Under the pieces are notes generated by a model. It was given only the letters and a program-made list of their open reading frames with translations. It had not been told where the DNA came from and ran no database searches. From positions 62,001 to 126,000 of the forward strand of contig NZ_JBEXUX010000012.1 in assembly GCF_040629175.1 (NCBI RefSeq): 64,000 nt of DNA, read 5' to 3'. Below, piece by piece: positions 42,349-51,300 of the stretch (position 1 is its first letter; every line of letters begins with the position of its first letter). Origin of the DNA: Embleya sp040629175. Its GTDB lineage: Bacteria; Actinomycetota; Actinomycetes; Streptomycetales; Streptomycetaceae. Made by a program: the position numbers and the translations under genes.

Positions 42349-43259
42349 AGCGAGGACCTGCCGTTCGTGAGCCGGGCGGAGAGCTTGAGGACCGCGAAGG
42401 ACAACACGCAGGTGCCCAGCGCGAGCAGCACCGAGATCGCGGCGCCCTGACCGTAGTCGTTGTTCTCCACGGCCTTGTGGTACGCGGACATGATCGGGGT
42501 GTAGTCCGCGTCCAGCGACGAGGTCAGCGGTCGCAACACGCGTGGTTCGGTGTAGAGCTGGAGGGTGCCGATCACCGAGAACACGGTGGTCAGCGCGATC
42601 GCCGGGGCGACCAGCGGCACCTTGATCCGCCACGCCGTGCGCCACGGGCCGCAACCGTCCAACTCGGCGGCCTCGTAGAGCTCCTGCGGGATCGCCTGGA
42701 GCGCGGAGTAGATGACCAGCATGTTGTAGCCGGTCCAGGTCCAGGTGACCACGTTCGCGATCGACCACAACACCGCGTCCTCGCCGAGGAAGTCGGACGG
42801 CAGGCCGACCGCGTCCAGCATGCTCACCACGGGGCTGGAGCGCGGCATGTAGAGGAAGGCCCACAAGATGGTGGCGACCACGCCGGGGATCGCGTAGGGC
42901 AGGAAGTAGGCGGTGCGGAAGAAGCCCTTGAGTCGGGCCGACTTCGCGTCCAGGAGCAGGGCGAGCACCAGTGCGAGGCCGAGCATCACCGGCACCTGGA
43001 TCACGCCGAACAGCAGCACGCGGCCCACGCCGTGCCACAGGGCGTCGTCGTGCAGCGCCTTGGTGTAGTTCTCGAATCCCGCGTACACCCGCTTGGGCGG
43101 GGTCAGGCCCAGGCCGGAGCGTTGCATCTTGTGCAGGCTCTCGACGATCGCGTAGCCGACGGGGACGGCGTACATCGCGGCGAACAGCACGCCGAACGGC
43201 GCAAGGAACATCAGGGGCGCGGACCGCCGGCGCTTGCGCCGCGGGATCGGTGCGCTCAA
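42345..43259 (-). CDS. Carbohydrate ABC transporter permease, MalF type
   Basis: 304 residues from TTG 43259 (GGGAG upstream); a longer frame from 43355 has no ribosome site. Six hydrophobic helices and the EAA motif EAAELDGCGPWRTAW. Forms the heteromeric channel with the MalG-type permease coupled to it by a GTGA overlap. Lies 135 bases from the binding-protein gene with a hairpin in between. Confidence 0.9.
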   Translation of the reverse strand: MSAPIPRRKRRRSAPLMFLAPFGVLFAAMYAVPVGYAIVESLHKMQRSGLGLTPPKRVYAGFENYTKALHDDALWHGVGRVLLFGVIQVPVMLGLALVLALLLDAKSARLKGFFRTAYFLPYAIPGVVATILWAFLYMPRSSPVVSMLDAVGLPSDFLGEDAVLWSIANVVTWTWTGYNMLVIYSALQAIPQELYEAAELDGCGPWRTAWRIKVPLVAPAIALTTVFSVIGTLQLYTEPRVLRPLTSSLDADYTPIMSAYHKAVENNDYGQGAAISVLLALGTCVLSFAVLKLSARLTNGRSSL

Positions 43260-43315
43260 GGGCGGGCTCCCGGTGGATGGAACGAGTGGGGGACGGGTGG
43301 GCCGACGGCGGCGTG

Positions 43316-43351
43316 CCCGCCGTCCCGCGCGGGTGACGCGCGGACGGCGGG
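43316..43351 (-). terminator. Intercistronic hairpin in the ABC operon
   Basis: Stem 43316-43331 / 43337-43351 with one bulged C and loop GGTGA, between binding-protein and permease genes. Such hairpins stabilise upstream mRNA or partly terminate, giving more binding protein than permease. Confidence 0.7.
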
Positions 43352-43394
43352 ACACGGTACGAACTGCCGGCGGCGTCGGGGTGGTGACGGCGGG

Positions 43395-44807
43395 TCAGCC
43401 CGCGGCGGCCTTCAGGCCCTTGTCCTGGATGGCCTTGATCGTGGTGCCCTGGACGCCGGTCAGCGCGTCGGCGAGCTTGCCGTTGCCGGCGCCGGCCTTG
43501 CCCATCCGGTCGGTCAGGTCGGCGGAGACCTGGGTCATCGTGGGTCCCCACTGCCAGCCGGTCGGGGCCTGCGCGGCGGACTCCTTGAAGATGTCGTAGA
43601 TCTTCGCGTTGCCGAAGTACGCGGAGGGCTGCTGCATCGCCTCCAGGCTCGCCCCGGCCGTGGCCGCCGGGTAGATGCCCGCGTCCTTGACCAGGGTGGT
43701 CAGGCTCCCGGTGTCGCTGCTCATCCAGTCCGCGAAGGTGACCGCGGCCTTGGTGTTCTTGCAGCCCTTGAGCACCGCCGTGCCGGAGCCGCCGATGTTG
43801 CCGGTGGCCTTGCCGTTCGCCTCCCACTGCGGCATCGGCGCCACCGCCCACTTGCCCGCCGCGTCCTTGTTGTTCTCCTCCAGCAGCGCGGTGAACCAGA
43901 CCGGGCCGACGTAGCTGGCAACGCTGCCGTCACTCATGCGCTTGTACCAGTCGGGAGTGGAGGTCGGGTCGGCGGAGACGACCTTCCTATCCAGGAGTTG
44001 TTGCCAGTACTGGGTGACCTTTTGGGTGCCCGGCTCGGTCAGCGAGACCTTCCAGGTGTCGCCCTCGGGCTTGAACCAACTGCCGCCGTTCTGCCAGGCC
44101 ATGCCCGCGTACCACCACGGGTCGTTGCCGCCGAACGCCGAGTAGGACACCGCCGGGTCGGCCGCGTGCACCTTGTCCGCCTGCTGGGCGAACTCGTCCC
44201 AGGTCTTGGGCGGGGTGAGGCCGTTCCTGGCAAAAATGTCGGTGCGGTAGAACATCGCGACCGGGCCGGTGTCCACCGGGATGCCGTAGGTCTTGCCCGC
44301 GACGCTCATCTGCGACCAGGCGCCGGCCGAGTACTTGGACTTGACCCCGGCGGCCTCCTTGTCCACGTCCTGGAGCGCGCCCTCGACCAGGAAGCTGGGC
44401 AGGGTCTCGTAGCCCATCTGGGCCAGGCACGGGGCGTTGTTCGCCTTCACCGCGGCGAGCATCTTGGCGTAGCCGCCCTTGGAGCCCGGCTCGACCTTGT
44501 TGTAGTTGACGTGGATGTCGGGGTGCGCGGCGTTGAACGCGGTCACGGCCTTCTCGTAGGCCGGGTTCCATCCCCAGAAGTCGAGCTGGGCGGTGCCGCC
44601 GCCCTGGCCCCCGGGCGTCTTGTCGCCCTGTGCCGCCTTGTCGGTCTTGTCGCTGCCGGAGTCCGAGTCGGAGCCGCAGGCGGTGAGCGCGGTCAGGGCC
44701 GCGAGCGTGACCGCGACGGCGGCGTGGCGGGCCGTCCGGCGGCCTCGGCGCGAGAAACGCGAAGCGGCGCGCGGCGAGGGGCGCGAAGCACGGGTGCTAC
44801 CCCACAT
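43395..44807 (-). CDS. Carbohydrate-binding lipoprotein of an ABC importer
   Basis: 470 residues from ATG 44807. A basic, RR-containing N-terminus and a hydrophobic segment end at lipobox LTAC, giving lipidated Cys44; a Ser/Asp-rich spacer follows. The body shows the extracellular binding protein family 1 pattern: AVTAFNAAHPDIHVNY, GIPVDTGPVAMFYRTDIFARNG, PKTWDEFAQQADKV, VGPVWFTALLEE. First gene of the operon SBP-MalF-MalG-AraC. Given the GH35 enzyme encoded divergently, a galactoside is the likely ligand. Confidence 0.93.
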   Translation of the reverse strand: MWGSTRASRPSPRAASRFSRRGRRTARHAAVAVTLAALTALTACGSDSDSGSDKTDKAAQGDKTPGGQGGGTAQLDFWGWNPAYEKAVTAFNAAHPDIHVNYNKVEPGSKGGYAKMLAAVKANNAPCLAQMGYETLPSFLVEGALQDVDKEAAGVKSKYSAGAWSQMSVAGKTYGIPVDTGPVAMFYRTDIFARNGLTPPKTWDEFAQQADKVHAADPAVSYSAFGGNDPWWYAGMAWQNGGSWFKPEGDTWKVSLTEPGTQKVTQYWQQLLDRKVVSADPTSTPDWYKRMSDGSVASYVGPVWFTALLEENNKDAAGKWAVAPMPQWEANGKATGNIGGSGTAVLKGCKNTKAAVTFADWMSSDTGSLTTLVKDAGIYPAATAGASLEAMQQPSAYFGNAKIYDIFKESAAQAPTGWQWGPTMTQVSADLTDRMGKAGAGNGKLADALTGVQGTTIKAIQDKGLKAAAG

Positions 44808-45158
44808 GAGGTGGCCGTCCCTTCGGGAAATGGGCAGGGCTCGACGGAGCCCGGCAGGTGGTCGGAAGGCAGAGGAGGCTGTCTGGCCGCCGATCATGTG
44901 CCCTGCCCGACAAAGCGTCAACGGGTTGCCGGGCGGATCATGGTTTTGTCGAGGTGATCCGCAAGAAAAGTCCAAGTGTCTGGTCACCGAATGGCAAGGG
45001 GCGTGAACCAGAGAGTATCCATCCAGGTGAGAGCGTTGGAACCATGGGTCACCGGGTGTAGAAAAGTCCACGATGCCGCTCAGAAGAGTGCATGTTCGAG
45101 TCGCGCGGGTCGGGCACGATGATCCGGACCCACCGCACGGATCTGCCCGAGGAGCGTC
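44808..45158. promoter_or_regulatory. Divergent promoter region of the galactoside locus
   Basis: 351 bases between binding-protein and beta-galactosidase genes, less GC-rich than the surroundings. AGAAAAGTCCA occurs twice as a direct repeat (44964-44974 and 45060-45070, 96 bases apart), and GGTCACCG twice (44982-44989 and 45048-45055). These are candidate binding sites for the AraC regulator, which usually contacts direct repeats. Confidence 0.5.
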
Positions 45159-46949
45159 TTGACCACCCCCAGCCTCGTCCCGAGTCGAGACGGCTTCACC
45201 CTCGACGGCAGGCCGTTTCGCATGCTCTCCGGTGCCCTGCACTACTTCCGCGTGCATCCCGCGCAGTGGGACGACCGGCTGGCCCGGTTGCGCGGCCTGG
45301 GTCTGAACACGGTCGAGACCTACGTCGCCTGGAACGTGCACGAACCGACACCGGGCCGCTTCGACTTCAGCGGCGGCAAGGACCTGGTCGCGTTCCTGCG
45401 CGCGGCCGAGCGCCACGGGCTCAAGGCGATCGTTCGGCCGGGCCCCTACATCTGCGCCGAGTGGGAGTTCGGCGGCCTGCCCGCGTGGCTGCTCAAGGAC
45501 CCGGGGATGCGGCTGCGCTGTGCCCACCCGCCGTTCCTGGCCGCCGTGGACCGCTATCTCGACGCGGTGATGCCGCTGGTCGAGCCGCTGCTCGCGGAGC
45601 ACGGCGGGCCGGTGATCGCGCTCCAGGTGGAGAACGAGTACGGCAGCTACGGCAACGACGTCGCGTATCTGCGGCACCTGGTCGAGGGGCTGCGCCGGCG
45701 CGGCGCGAACGGGCTGCTGTTCACCTCCGACGGGCCCACCGAGCCGATGCTCCAGGGCGGCACCGTGGCCGGCGTGTTGCCGACGGTGAACTTCGGCTCG
45801 CGCGCCGACGAGGCGTTCGCGACGTTGCGTCGCTGGTCGCCGGACGGGCCGCCGGTGTGCATGGAGTTCTGGAACGGCTGGTTCGACCACTGGCGCGATC
45901 CGCACCACGTACGGGACGCGGCGGACGCGGCGGCGGTGTTGGAGGACATGCTCGCGGCCGGCGGTTCGGTGAACCTGTACATGGCGCACGGCGGCACCAA
46001 CTTCGGTCTGATGAACGGCGCCAACGAGCAGGACGGCGTCTATCAGCCGACGGTGACCAGCTACGACTACGACGCGGCGATCGGCGAGGCGGGCGAACTC
46101 ACCGACAAGTATTGGGCCTTCCGCGAGGTGATCGGCCGCTACGCGCCGCTGCCGGTCGAACCGCCGCCGGCGCTGCCGGCGCGGATCAAGCTCGGCGAGG
46201 TCGCCCTGCCCTCGGCGGCGGCGCTGCTCGCGCACGTCGAGGACCTGTCCGCGCCGGTGTACTCGCCCGGCACGCTCACCATGGAGGAACTCGACCAGGC
46301 GTACGGCTTCGTGCTCTACCGGACCTGGATCAGCGGTCCGCGCGAGGCGGCGCCGTTGCACGTGGACGGACTGGCCGACCGGGCCCAGGTGTTCCTGGAC
46401 GGGGTGCCGGTCGCGGTGCTGGACCGCAGCGAAGGCGGCTCACCCTCCTGCGAGTTGGCCATTCCCGCGGGCGGTGCGCGGCTGGACCTGCTGGTGGAGA
46501 ACTGCGGGCGGGTCAACTACGGCCCCGGGCTGCACGACCGCAAGGGCATCACCCGGGGGGTGCGGCTGGAGCGGCAGCACCTGTTCGGCTGGCAGATGTA
46601 CCCGCTGCCGCTGGACGCCCCGGACGGACCGGTGCTGCCGGACGCCTCCGGGCCGATCCCGGCGGGTGTACCGGTGTTGCGCTCGGGCACGTTCGAGGTG
46701 GAGACGGTCGGCGACACCTTCGTCCGGCTGGACGGCTGGACCAAGGGCCTGGTCTGGGTCAACGGCTTCCTGCTCGGCCGCTACTGGTCGAAGGGGCCGC
46801 AGCGCACCCTGTATGTCCCGGGACCGCTGCTGCGGGCGGGGACGAATACGGTGACGGTGCTGGAACTGCACGGTCCCGGCGGGGCGCAGGTGACGTTCAC
46901 GGACACGCCCGACCTGGGCGAGCCGGCCGCGGCGCCGATGATCGACTAG
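45159..46949 (+). CDS. Beta-galactosidase, glycoside hydrolase family 35
   Basis: 596 residues from TTG 45159, with GAGGAG five bases before. The TIM barrel begins RPFRMLSGALHYFRVHP; acid/base Glu160 is in VENEYGSYG and nucleophile Glu236 in MEFWNGWFDHW. The C-terminal beta domains include WVNGFLLGRYWSKGPQ, shared by GH35 enzymes. No signal peptide, so it acts in the cytoplasm on an imported galactoside. Divergent from the ABC importer genes and convergent with the LysR gene. Confidence 0.94.
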   Translation: MTTPSLVPSRDGFTLDGRPFRMLSGALHYFRVHPAQWDDRLARLRGLGLNTVETYVAWNVHEPTPGRFDFSGGKDLVAFLRAAERHGLKAIVRPGPYICAEWEFGGLPAWLLKDPGMRLRCAHPPFLAAVDRYLDAVMPLVEPLLAEHGGPVIALQVENEYGSYGNDVAYLRHLVEGLRRRGANGLLFTSDGPTEPMLQGGTVAGVLPTVNFGSRADEAFATLRRWSPDGPPVCMEFWNGWFDHWRDPHHVRDAADAAAVLEDMLAAGGSVNLYMAHGGTNFGLMNGANEQDGVYQPTVTSYDYDAAIGEAGELTDKYWAFREVIGRYAPLPVEPPPALPARIKLGEVALPSAAALLAHVEDLSAPVYSPGTLTMEELDQAYGFVLYRTWISGPREAAPLHVDGLADRAQVFLDGVPVAVLDRSEGGSPSCELAIPAGGARLDLLVENCGRVNYGPGLHDRKGITRGVRLERQHLFGWQMYPLPLDAPDGPVLPDASGPIPAGVPVLRSGTFEVETVGDTFVRLDGWTKGLVWVNGFLLGRYWSKGPQRTLYVPGPLLRAGTNTVTVLELHGPGGAQVTFTDTPDLGEPAAAPMID

Positions 46950-46981
46950 GCCCGGTCCGGCGTCCTGCGGCGCGGCGCGCG

Positions 46982-47881
46982 TCAGTCGGCGTCCGGTTCA
47001 CTGACGCCGTGCCGGCGGGCGAGGTCGATGAACAGGCGGGCGGAGCGCTCTCGGGCGTCTTCTCGGCAGAGCAGAATGATGCCGCGGCGCAGGGGCGGGT
47101 CGAGGGAGCGGATGCAGGCGGATTCGCCGAAGACGTCCTGTGCCACGTCGCGGTACCACAGCAGCGATCCCTCGCCGTTGAGGACCCCGGCGACCCAGTT
47201 GACCCGGTCGTCGTGTTCGCAGCCGGCGATCGGTCGGACGCCCATCTCGGCGAACATCGCCTCGAACTGGGAGCGGCGCTCGGTACCGCGTCTGGGCAGC
47301 ACCATCCGCAGGCCGTCCAGCGCGGACCACGGCACCGGGTCGGGCAGCCGGGTGTCGAGTGGCGACACGAGCACCACCTCCGCCGCGGCGAGCCGGTAGG
47401 TGCGCAGGTCGCCGGGCCCGGGCGCGTCGGCCACCCCGATCGCGGCGGTGCCCGCGCGGACCGCGTTGAGCACTCCCCCGCGCCCGTCGTACCGGGTCAC
47501 CTCGATCGGCGCCTCCGGGTGCTCGGCGGCGAACATCGAGACCATCCGGGCGACATGGCCGATCGCGAGGGTGGCGGTGGTGGCCACGGTCAGTGGGGGC
47601 TCGGTGACCGGGCCGGCCACCCGGCCGATGTCCTCGATCGCGCCGACGGCGTCCAGCACGGTACGGGCGATCCGCACCACCCGGGAGCCCTCGGCGGTCA
47701 GTCCCACCGTCCGGCCCTCGCGGACGAACAGCTCGGCGTCCAGCTCGTGTTCGAGGGCCTTGAGCGCCCGGGACAGGGCGGACTGGGCGACGTAGAGGGC
47801 TTCCGCGGCGGCGGTCATGGTGCCGAAGTTGGCGACGGCGACGAGGTAGCGGAGCTGCTGGAGGGTCACGCGCCGCACCAT
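46982..47881 (-). CDS. LysR-family regulator
   Basis: 299 residues from ATG 47881; ATG 47899 and GTG 47890 are possible earlier starts. N-terminal winged helix-turn-helix LQQLRYLVAVANFGTMTAAAEALYVAQSALSRALKALE-type motif (recognisable as AAEALYVAQSALSRALKAL), then the periplasmic-binding-like effector domain with TVATTATLAIGHV. It is divergent from the PKS operon across 487 bases, the classic arrangement for a LysR regulator of its neighbour, and may equally control the galactosidase side. Target unproven. Confidence 0.9.
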   Translation of the reverse strand: MVRRVTLQQLRYLVAVANFGTMTAAAEALYVAQSALSRALKALEHELDAELFVREGRTVGLTAEGSRVVRIARTVLDAVGAIEDIGRVAGPVTEPPLTVATTATLAIGHVARMVSMFAAEHPEAPIEVTRYDGRGGVLNAVRAGTAAIGVADAPGPGDLRTYRLAAAEVVLVSPLDTRLPDPVPWSALDGLRMVLPRRGTERRSQFEAMFAEMGVRPIAGCEHDDRVNWVAGVLNGEGSLLWYRDVAQDVFGESACIRSLDPPLRRGIILLCREDARERSARLFIDLARRHGVSEPDAD

Positions 47882-48368
47882 AACGGTCACGCCACCCATG
47901 CCGGCAGGGTCATAAAACGGGTAATTCACCGCCGGCGCCCGGGGGATCGCTCCACTCGGGCGGATCACGCGGGCATCGGTATATGCCGTGCGGGCAAGGT
48001 TCGGCGTCGCGCCGGCCGTGATCCGGGGCCGATCGGGCCGTGTGCCGACTGGGCAGAGCGGCCCCGGGGGATTTTCGCCGGAGCTTTCGCGCGGCGGGCC
48101 CGCGACCGGTTCGTCGTTGACACCTCGATGCCCGAAACCGACTATACGGCGCAGTGATTCGGCTGCGGGCGATATTCCGATTTCGCACCGCTTTCGAGCG
48201 TTTGACAATTCCTGACTTGGATACGTCCCGACATCGGCATCGATGCGGCGATTTCTCGTGCCCGGAACCGAAGTTCCCGAAAGCGTGGCGCCCGGTATCG
48301 CCTTCGCGCGCCCTTCGCACCGCACCGTTCGTCCCGCCGCACGGTTTCCCGGATGGAGGCACTCCCCC
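47882..48368. promoter_or_regulatory. Long upstream region of the PKS operon
   Basis: 487 bases without a convincing gene, visibly lower in GC from about 47935 to 48250. TTGACA at 48202-48207 is a good -35 box but a matching -10 is unclear. GCATCGATGC at 48237-48246 is a perfect palindrome. The region presumably holds promoters for the divergent LysR gene and the PKS operon. Confidence 0.45.
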
Positions 48369-51300
48369 ATGACGTCGCAGTCCCCGCGTCGCGATCAGGT
48401 CCTCGCAGTGAGCCCGCTGGGTCGTCCCAACGCCCGACTCGTGATCGCCGCGCATCGGGCCGGCGCGCTCGGGGTGCTCGACCTCGGCCGCGAGCGCGAC
48501 GCGGCGCTCGACGCGTTGACCGAGGCATCCGCCTTGTCGTCCTTCGGTGTTCGGGTGCCGGTGGGTTGTCCGCTGAGTCCGGACGAGTTGCCCTCCCGGG
48601 TGCGGGTGGTGCTCCTGGCGCCGGACGCGCCGTGGCCCCTCGCCGCCGCCGGGCCGGGGCGGCGGGTCCTGGTCGAGGTCACCTGCGTCGAGCAGGCCCG
48701 TGCGGCGGTCGCCGCCGGGGCTGCGGGAGTGGTCGCGCGCGGCGCGGAGAGCGGTGGTCGATGCGGCGAGTTGACCACCTTCGTACTGCTTCAGCAGTTG
48801 CTCGCGGACGAGAGTGTTCCGGTGCCGGTCTGGGCGGCCGGTGGCATCGGTCCGCACACCGCCGCCGCGGCGGTCGCGGGCGGTGCCGCCGGCGTGCTGC
48901 TGGACACCCAACTGGCCCTGGTCGCGGAGAGCACCCTGCCCGCCGACGTCGCAGCGGCCGTGCGGGCGATGGACGGCAGCGAGACGGTCGTGCTCCGCGG
49001 GCATCGGGTCTACCGGCGGCCCGACCTGCCGATCGCGGAACTGGCCGAGCAGGCCGCCGACCTCGGCGCCGCACTGGGTGCGAGCGGGCTGCACCGCGAG
49101 TTGTTGCCGGTCGGCCAGGACGGCGCGTCGGCCGCCCGGCTCGCGGACCGGTACGGCACCGCCGGTCGGGTGTTGCGCGCGGTGCGCGAGGCGATCGTGG
49201 ACCAGGTGGCCTCGGCCGCCCGGCACGGAGTGGGGCCGCGGCCGGCGCAGGGGCCGATGACGCGGGTGAGCGACCGGGCCGCGTTCGCGCACGCGGTGGC
49301 CCGGGAGGGCGGGTTGCCGTTCCTGGCGTTGTCGCTGCTGCGCGGCCCGCAGGTGGGCGCGCTGCTCGGCGAGACCGCCGCGCTGCTCGGCGACCTGCCG
49401 TGGGGGGTGGGCCTGCTCGACTTCGCGCCGCCCGAGCTGCGCGAGGAGCAACTGGCCGCGGTGCTCGCGGCGCGCCCGCCGTACGCGCTGATCGCGGGTG
49501 GTCGGCCGGATCGGGCGGCGCCGTTGGAGGCCGCCGGGATCCGTACCTATCTGCATGTGCCCTCCCCCGGTTTGTTGACCCAGTTCCTGCGGGAGGGCGC
49601 CCGGCGGTTCGTCTTCGAGGGCACCGAATGTGGTGGCCATGTCGGGCCGCGCGCGAGTTTCCCGCTGTGGGAGGCACAGCTCGACGAATTGCTGACCTTC
49701 GCCGAACGACACACGGACGCGGGCGAGTTGGACCTGTTGTTCGCGGGTGGGATCCACGACGCGCGCTCGGCCGCGATGGTGGCCGCCGCGGCGGCGCCCC
49801 TGGTCGATCGCGGTGCGTCGGTGGGCGTGTTGATGGGGACCGCGTACCTGTTCACCCGCGAGGCGGTGGACAGCGGCGCGATCGTGCCCGGCTTCCAGGC
49901 GGCGGCGGTCGAGTGTGCCTCGACCGCGCTCGTGCAGACCGCGCCCGGGCATGCCACCCGCTGTGCGGGCACGCCGTTCGTGGCCGCGTTCGAGGCCGCC
50001 CGGCGCGATCTGGAGGCGCGTGGCCTGCCGTCCCGGCAGGTCTGGGCCGAGTTGGAGCAGCTCAACCTCGGTCGGTTGCGGATCGCCGGCAAGGGGCTGC
50101 GGCGCGAGGGCGACGCCCTGGTCGAGGTGGACGCGGACGCGCAGCGCCGGGACGGGATGTTCATGCTGGGCCAGGCCGCGGTGTTGCGGTCCGCGCCGAC
50201 CGATGTCGCCACACTGCACCGCGAGGTCACCATCGAGGCGGCCGCGTGGCTGGCCCGCAGGGTGCGCGAGCTGGGCGGGCCGGCCCGACCCGTTGCGGCC
50301 GGACCGCAGGATGTCGCCATCGTGGGCATGGCCTGTGTCCTGCCGGGCGCACCGGATCTGGCCGGTTACTGGCGCAACATCCTGGCCGGCGTCGACGCGG
50401 TGACCGAGGTGCCGCACGACCGCTGGGACGTGGACCGCTACTTCGCGGCCGACGCCGACCCGGGCGCGACCGCTCGCGGCTCGGTTCGCGGTGCCGCCCC
50501 CGGCGCGGTCCCGCCCGGGCGCACGCCGTCCAAGTGGGGCGGGTTCGTGCCCGCGATCGGATTCGACGCCACCGGGTACGGGATCCCGCCCGCCTCGCTG
50601 GCGGCGATCGATCCGGCCCAACTGCTCGCGCTGCACGTCGCGTCGGGGGCGCTGGCGGATGCCGGCTACGGACCGGGTCGGGCCTTCGCCCGGGAGCGCA
50701 CCTCGGTGATCTTCGGCGCCGAGGCGGGCGCGGACCTGGCCGGCGCGTACGGCTTCCGCGCGTTGTTCCCGGGCTACTACGGTGCGCTTCCCGCCGATCT
50801 GGACCGGCAACTGCCGACCCCCACCGAGGACTCCTTTCCCGGCGTGCTGGCCAACGTGATCGCCGGCCGGATCGCCAACCGGCTCGATCTGGGCGGGGTC
50901 AACTACACCGTGGACGCCGCGTGTGCGGCCTCGCTGGCCGCGCTGGACCTGGCCTGCAAGGAGTTGAACACCGGCTCCAGCGATCTGGTGTTGTGCGGCG
51001 GCGTGGACACGCACAACGGGATCAACGACTTCCTGATGTTCTCCTCGGTGCGCGCCCTGTCGCCGACCGGGCGTTGCGCCACGTTCGACGCGGACGCGGA
51101 CGGGATCGCGCTGGGCGAGGGCGCGGTGTGTGTGCTGCTCAAGCGACTGGCGGACGCCGAGCGCGACGGCGATCGGGTGTACGCGGTGGTCAAGGGCGTC
51201 GGCGGGTCCAGCGACGGCCGTTCGCTCGGGTTGACCGCGCCGCGCCCCGAGGGCCAGCGGCGGGCGCTGGAACGCGCGTATCGGGCGGCGGGCGTATCGC

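Noticed and set aside
45092..48157. A plus-strand frame of about 1000 codons across the galactosidase, LysR gene and intergenic region
   Set aside because: Spans known genes in the wrong frame and has no recognisable domain.
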